From Sinonovacula constricta (lineage: Eukaryota; Mollusca; Bivalvia; Cardiida; Solecurtidae), in NCBI GenBank assembly GCA_007844125.1, contig CM017561.1, positions 32,291,889-32,355,888 of the forward strand: a DNA stretch of 64,000 nt, written 5' to 3'. The notes beneath the pieces were generated by a model that saw nothing but the letters and a program-made list of their open reading frames with translations, ran no database searches and was not told the origin of the DNA. Shown one piece after another: positions 58,866 through 64,000 of the stretch. Made by a program: the position numbers and the translations under genes. Each line of letters opens with the position of its first letter. Position 1 is the first letter of the stretch.

Positions 58866-60850
58866 TTGACATCGTACTCAGGATCGTATACATGGACTTG
58901 CATCTTGGGAGAGACCACTGCGCCTTTATTGGGCTTGATAGTCACATCACTTCCCCAGACAGACTTCTTTCCATTTGGAAAATGCACCATTGCCCCATAT
59001 CGTCGTCATGGATTGAGCAAGGAAACACAGAGGACAAATACTTTGGACGGTGCCTCAAAATGGATAGATGACAACATTTTAAAACGGCATATCCTGAACA
59101 GACTGCGCGGAGTATTGGTGGAGCCCCTCGACAAAATCAGCTTTCGTTTTGATCTTCCAGATGGATATGAATTCTGAGATCATTGCGAAAACTGATTTGG
59201 TCTCAATGTGCAGCTAGAAATGATTTTTTGACTTGTACGACCTCTGATAACGAAGCGAAAAGAGCTGCATGCTGTCTAAAGATATGAACAAAATCGTTTG
59301 CTCGTGCATTTGGTAAGTATATATATGTAAGTATACTACATGTAATTAACTAAGAACTTTTGGAAAGCTATGAAGTAATATACATATTTTAATAAACAAT
59401 ATATAACATACTTATAGAAGTATAAGGTGTAAGCTGTAATGTAAAAAACACACAACATAACGACAGTTCAATGGAAGACTATTCTAACTTAAATCGGAGG
59501 CAAAACTACCGTATCTACAAAACAAAACTTGAAGCGTTTTTTGCTTTTTTATTACATTTAATTAAGGACTGACATAGCTGTCTCCATATCGATTCGATGT
59601 TTATGCGTCAGTGCGTGCGTCCGGAATTGGCGAGTCATGAGTTGTAACTTTAACGTCGGTCAAGGGAAGTTTTAAATAACATGACGTGTGTGTCATGCGA
59701 TGTGTCGTGCTTCAGAACAACATTGCTACCAAAGGTTATGGTTTTATTTAGTTACCTTTGCACACGTGCTGGCCATTATTCGTTGGTTTGCCTCTCGCAA
59801 ATACCACTTTCGTAGCTCAAAATTAAGGTAAAACAATAAGAGGTCAAAGGTAAAGTATAAGTGCTTCTTAGTTTTTATTTTGGGGCTACTCATGTGGCAT
59901 TTGGGCATCTTGTTTACAGTTTTAAATACGGAATTACGTCATTCTTTTCAGGGTCTCATCACTTGTAATGTTGGCATGACATGGAGAAAACGGAATTGTT
60001 TCATTTGTCTGTTCAAAGCACACGTTATAAATGACATTAATAATTTGTTGTTGTTTATTGGTGGCTGGTGGGTGTACATCGCCTACACCTTCATGGTCAT
60101 TATAGCGACGCCTGGCTTTTTTGTTGGAGGATGAAGCCAGACGATGTGTACAATCATCGACGCACCAAAGGTCTTAAATACTTTAGTAAGGTAACAAGAA
60201 GAATGTTCATTGAAACCAAGTCGTATTAACTTGTCCTTTTATATCCCTAATATAAGATCTATATACCCGTTCTTAGTTATACCTTTGATTAACCATTATA
60301 TCCACATTTTTACATTAGATGACGTAATAAAATCAAATAACATCAACTTAGATGGTATTTAGTAAAAATAGACACAACATCACTTTATGGCCTTGGATAA
60401 TATAACGTATTAATATATTAAGGGCCGATTATGAAAACATGTTCTAGATACCAACTTTGGAACCACAAAGAAATTTGGTTTAATATCGGCTTAAAAATAT
60501 TCACTAATACTAAGACATTTAAGTTGATATAATAATGTCTTAATGATATTCAAGAGAATGTACCCAACATTAATGTGAATGGCATGTAATAATTAACATT
60601 AGAACAATGACGTTAAAGGAAAATAAAAACAATAATAGCGGGGCATATGAGAAAAATGTTGAATGATAGCGTAGACGACATTGCAGAGAAAATCTTAATA
60701 TTATAAAAAATGATCAGCGTATTACAGTATTTCCGCATACCTTCAATTTGCATAAGGTCCTATAATTCTATTAATAAATCGCATTAAGGAACGTCCAATT
60801 ATACAACTTAAATACTACTTCTACTACAATTGGAGACAAAAGACAGGATG
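58866..60850. other. Stretch with a 103-codon ORF and a donor-like site
   Basis: The frame 58866-59177 (+) reads through DGASKWIDDNILKRHILNRL, fairly polar and protein-like, but has no ATG in good context and no acceptor. A donor TTG|GTAAGT sits at 59313, so the exon from 57900 could instead continue to 59312 in a non-coding transcript. An 84-codon hydrophobic frame follows at 59880-60134 without support. Confidence 0.3.
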
Positions 60851-61060
60851 ACCGGCCGCAATAGCACAGGTGGTAGAGCGTCGGCTTGCGGATCAGGAGG
60901 TCGTGGGTTCAAACCCCGGCCGGGTCAAACCAAAGACTCTAAAGTTGTTAGTAGCGGCTTATAAGTGCCCCTGTGCTATAATGATAGAAATGTCGCTGCA
61001 CAGTATCGGCAAAAATGCCGGCTAATCACAGTCCCACAGGATGGTGAAGCGATGCACTTA
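60851..61060 (+). mobile_element. tRNA-derived SINE (head and part of body)
   Basis: A-box TAGCACAGGTGG (60862-60873) and B-box GGTTCAAACCC (60906-60916) are spaced as in tRNA-type promoters. The acceptor arms do not pair (GCCGCAA against CCGGGTC) and the anticodon arm is broken, so it is not a functional tRNA gene. The head and following ACCAAAGACT resemble a common bivalve SINE family distinct from the copy at 24 kb. The right end and target-site duplication are not clear; the body may extend to about 61.19 kb. Confidence 0.75.
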
Positions 61061-63209
61061 ATTATATCCGGCAACATGTTTTCTTCCGGTCAGAATATTC
61101 TTAAACGCGAGAAAACTCCAAAGCATAAGACAAACCAACAAGGTCGATGTCCCTTTGAACCAATATAATTGTTTAAGACCACTTACAAATAAGTCTTGTT
61201 AAGCTTAAACTCATTTACGTTCATGTGATGTGGGTCATTCATAAAATGGTGTAGCTCAGGATCATCAAACAGCTGAAACAAACGATTCTGTCCTCAACGA
61301 AACGTTGTTTTAATGACATGAACGCCTGTTGTTTAGCATTTTAACATACGTTAAAAGAATTGGTGGAATGATTTGTGTTTTAACAAATTTTAAAATTAAC
61401 TTCCTTGTCAAGAATACGGCGGTTAAAAGGGCCGCTATGTTGGTAAAAGATGAAAAGTAAGACAACACAAAATGCGAGCCACACCTTGCTGCAAGCGTAT
61501 TACTGTGCATGACCTTTCGGGGATTTCCGGGAAATTGTCAGAATTTGCGTGGCGCTCCATTCAATTTACTCGCTCGGGAAGATTAATTTAATGGTGCGAT
61601 GTCGCTTTTCTAGACCAGTTATACCTGGTGTTTCCTTTTTGTAGTATTAAACTTTACAATAAATGGTTTTCATAAAGAGGACTACTTCATTGACATCGAA
61701 ACCATATTTGCTCGTATTGTTCATAACATTATTTTAAGAATGATTTATGCGTATAATCAGGCTTTTAGTTTTGTTGTTACGTTGAAAGATAGCGATACTT
61801 TATCGAAAAAGGATGGCGGTTAAAGACAGTTTAATCTACTTGCAAACAGTGTCGTCTGAATGTGGACTCGATGTACATATGATAACTCTTAGCGGGAGTG
61901 CTCACGTTCATAAACAACCGACATAAAACATAGATTTCAAATCAAATCTTACAAAACTGCACCAAAAATGCAAAACAATTATACAAAAACACAGCGCCGC
62001 GTAAAATTAGAAATACGCAAAACGACGAAAAAGCGTCAGAGCAAAAATGAATATAACTTGAAACAAATAGCAGAATTATTTATTATTGCACTTGGAGACA
62101 CTGCTTTTCTCCAGTACGACAATAAAGTTTACTCTCTTTTTTTACGAATTTTGTCGATTTTTGAGAGGCGGTGGGCCACGTTTCATGCGACTGTCGAGCC
62201 TTGATTAGACTGTACCGAATTAACCTAAACCCCATCTTCCAGGCATATCCCGGGAAACACCGGTATCTTATTAAACATAATCATAATTAAATATGCCAGA
62301 CCTCCATTATCGTAACCACGCGAGTTCTCGTTATAATAGGTTTCGTTTCATTAAGTGTCTTATAGTACTGTGTATAAAAAAATCCAACGTTTTGATTGAT
62401 CTTGACATTCTGTCATACAAGTGCATCTTGCAATGTAAGTGCTAGATATTTCGATAATTGTAACATCTGTAGCTGCAAGCTGTTTTAACGGATTTGAATA
62501 CAATTTAAACTAAATATACAACGGAGCGGATCACTAAAACAGTGTAAAATCTGGTTAAAATTTTGCTTTTAGTTCCAACTTTATTCCCAACTTCAAAGAA
62601 AATATAGAATGAAAACTGAAATAGAAAGTTAATATGTCTTGAGGGTTGAGCTACAAGTTCCAAAAACCTAGGTCCTCTCTGTCCCTAGGTTCATATACAA
62701 AGTGGTAGTATTACAAGAAAGTGCTGTTCCACTGTAGTTGCTGCGCTTTTTTTCATAAACCTTTCTTTGTGCATTTTACCTTTCTGAACATTGGTCCTCG
62801 TGCAATTTTTGGTATGTTTTTGACGATCATATCTAATGCGTTAGTACAGTAGTAACATTGAAAAAGTAACTTCTTGGACAGTTCTTCAAACAAACAACAA
62901 TGTGGAGACAAGTCAAGTTAATCTAAAAATAAATATAAACAGGCATCAGTATAGTAACTGTATGGATGGTTTAGTGGTCGTGTGCTTTCTCCTCACACTC
63001 GAGCCCCTACCACGCCCCAGTATGAAGCTAGCATTCTGCCATGTTATAATTCTATTTTATACGAATATAAAGAGTATCAAATCAGTTTGTAAATGGTTCG
63101 GCCAAAGTTATGGACAGTACCTTTCAGCATAGGTAAAATACGAAAATACAATACCCCTTAAATGTTATAAAGCGATGTGCCGTTATTATTACTTTTTCAA
63201 ATGTGTTAC
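61061..63209. other. CpG-containing non-coding stretch
   Basis: No array, exon or hairpin copy is recognised. Short frames at 61310-61510 (-), 61968-62204 (+) and 62902-63132 (+) have no supporting signals. Confidence 0.5.
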
Positions 63210-64000
63210 GGTATAAGAACGGATCTAGAAATATGTCAACGGTATAAGAACGGATCGAGAATGTTTAATGGTATAAGAACGGATCTAGAAATATTCAACG
63301 GTATAAGAACGGATCTAGAAGTATTAAACGGTATAAGAACGGATTGAGAGTGGTTAATGGTATAATAATGGATCTAGAAATATTTCAACGATATAAGAAC
63401 GGATCTAAGAGTATTCAACGGTATAAGAACGGATCGAGAATGGTTAATAGTATAAGAACGGATCTAGAAATATTTCAACGGTATAAGAACGGATCTAGAA
63501 GTATTCAACGGTATAAGAACGGATCTAGATGTATTCAACGGTATAAGAACATATTTTTCAATATTTAACGCTATAAGAACGGATCTAGAAGTATTCAACG
63601 GTATAAGAACGGATCGAGAGTGGTTAATGGTATAATAATGGATCTAGAAATATTTCAACGATATAAGAACGGATCTAGGAGTATTCAACGGTATAAGAAC
63701 GGATCTAGAATAGTTAATGGTATAAGAACGGATCTATAAATATTTCAACGGTATAAGAACGGATCTAGAAGTATTCAACGGTATAAGAACGGATCTAGAT
63801 GTATTCAACGGTATAAGAACATATCTTTCAATATTTAACGGTATAAGAACGGATCTAGAAGTATTCAACGGTATAAGAACGGATCGAGAGTGGTTAATGG
63901 TATAATAATGGATCTAGAAATATTTCAACGATATAAGAACGGATCTAGGAGTATTCAACGGTATAAGAACGGATCGAGAATGGTTAATGGTATAAGAACG
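63210..64000 (+). repeat. 30-bp satellite-like array with 270-bp higher-order unit, runs off the window
   Basis: The unit is GGTATAAGAACGGATCTAGA plus AGTATTCAAC (30 bp), with 31-bp variants containing AATATTTCAAC and variants with GGATCGAGA...GGTTAAT. A diagnostic block (GGATCGAGAGTGGTTAATGG, then TATAATAATGGATC) recurs at 63341, 63611 and 63881, exactly 270 bp apart; another (AACATAT, then TTTCAATATTTAACG) recurs near 63541 and 63811. The repeat continues past 64000, so the true size is unknown. Confidence 0.97.

Noticed and set aside
60855..60927. Functional tRNA gene
   Set aside because: A- and B-boxes are present but the acceptor stem mispairs at several positions and the anticodon stem is broken; the following sequence is SINE body.

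Overview
This is an AT-rich eukaryotic nuclear sequence with no long open gene. The organism is most likely a bivalve mollusc. I infer this from the dispersed hairpin repeats (core TGATCAGGATC, ends GCAAATAGTG / CACTATTTGC), two tRNA-derived SINEs of a type common in bivalves, the abundance of minisatellites, and splice signals separated by introns of many kilobases. There are no bacterial operons, rRNA genes, CRISPR arrays or intact transposase or viral genes. A species cannot be named from the sequence.

Layout. (1) 1-44.5 kb is AT-rich and strongly CpG-depleted, with dispersed hairpin elements, a 3.1-kb minisatellite (5.9-9.0 kb), smaller tandem arrays (9.2, 16.3, 20.3, 23.2, 40.1 and 42.9 kb) and a full-length SINE with target-site duplication (24.0-24.35 kb). 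It also holds exon-like segments on the + strand at 14.0, 17.0, 18.85, 19.66, 23.5, 35.24 and 41.54 kb. Four of these (18,849; 19,659; 35,240; 41,543) have compatible splice phases and would encode a small membrane protein ending at 41,766. (2) From about 44.55 kb CpG frequency rises several-fold by eye. This half holds a second possible + strand gene (exons 46,647-46,704 and 57,900-58,133, with AATAAA at 58,842), a 1.9-kb array of 39-bp units (51.8-53.7 kb), CpG-rich promoter-like patches, two SINE remnants, and a 30-bp array with a 270-bp higher-order period running off the right edge (63.2-64.0 kb).

Reliability. The tandem repeats, SINE and hairpin family are visible directly and are reliable. 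The two gene models rest on splice consensus, one open frame per exon and phase compatibility. I did not recognise either protein, so they are hypotheses to test with RNA-seq. Almost all long open frames in the window are translations of tandem repeats and are not genes.

The most unusual observation is that the 3.1-kb minisatellite sits inside a copy of the dispersed hairpin element. Its unit matches the loop plus inner right arm of that element, and the outer arms remain at the two edges of the array. The array later underwent block duplication: a tract of at least 477 bp recurs 814 bp away with identical translation.
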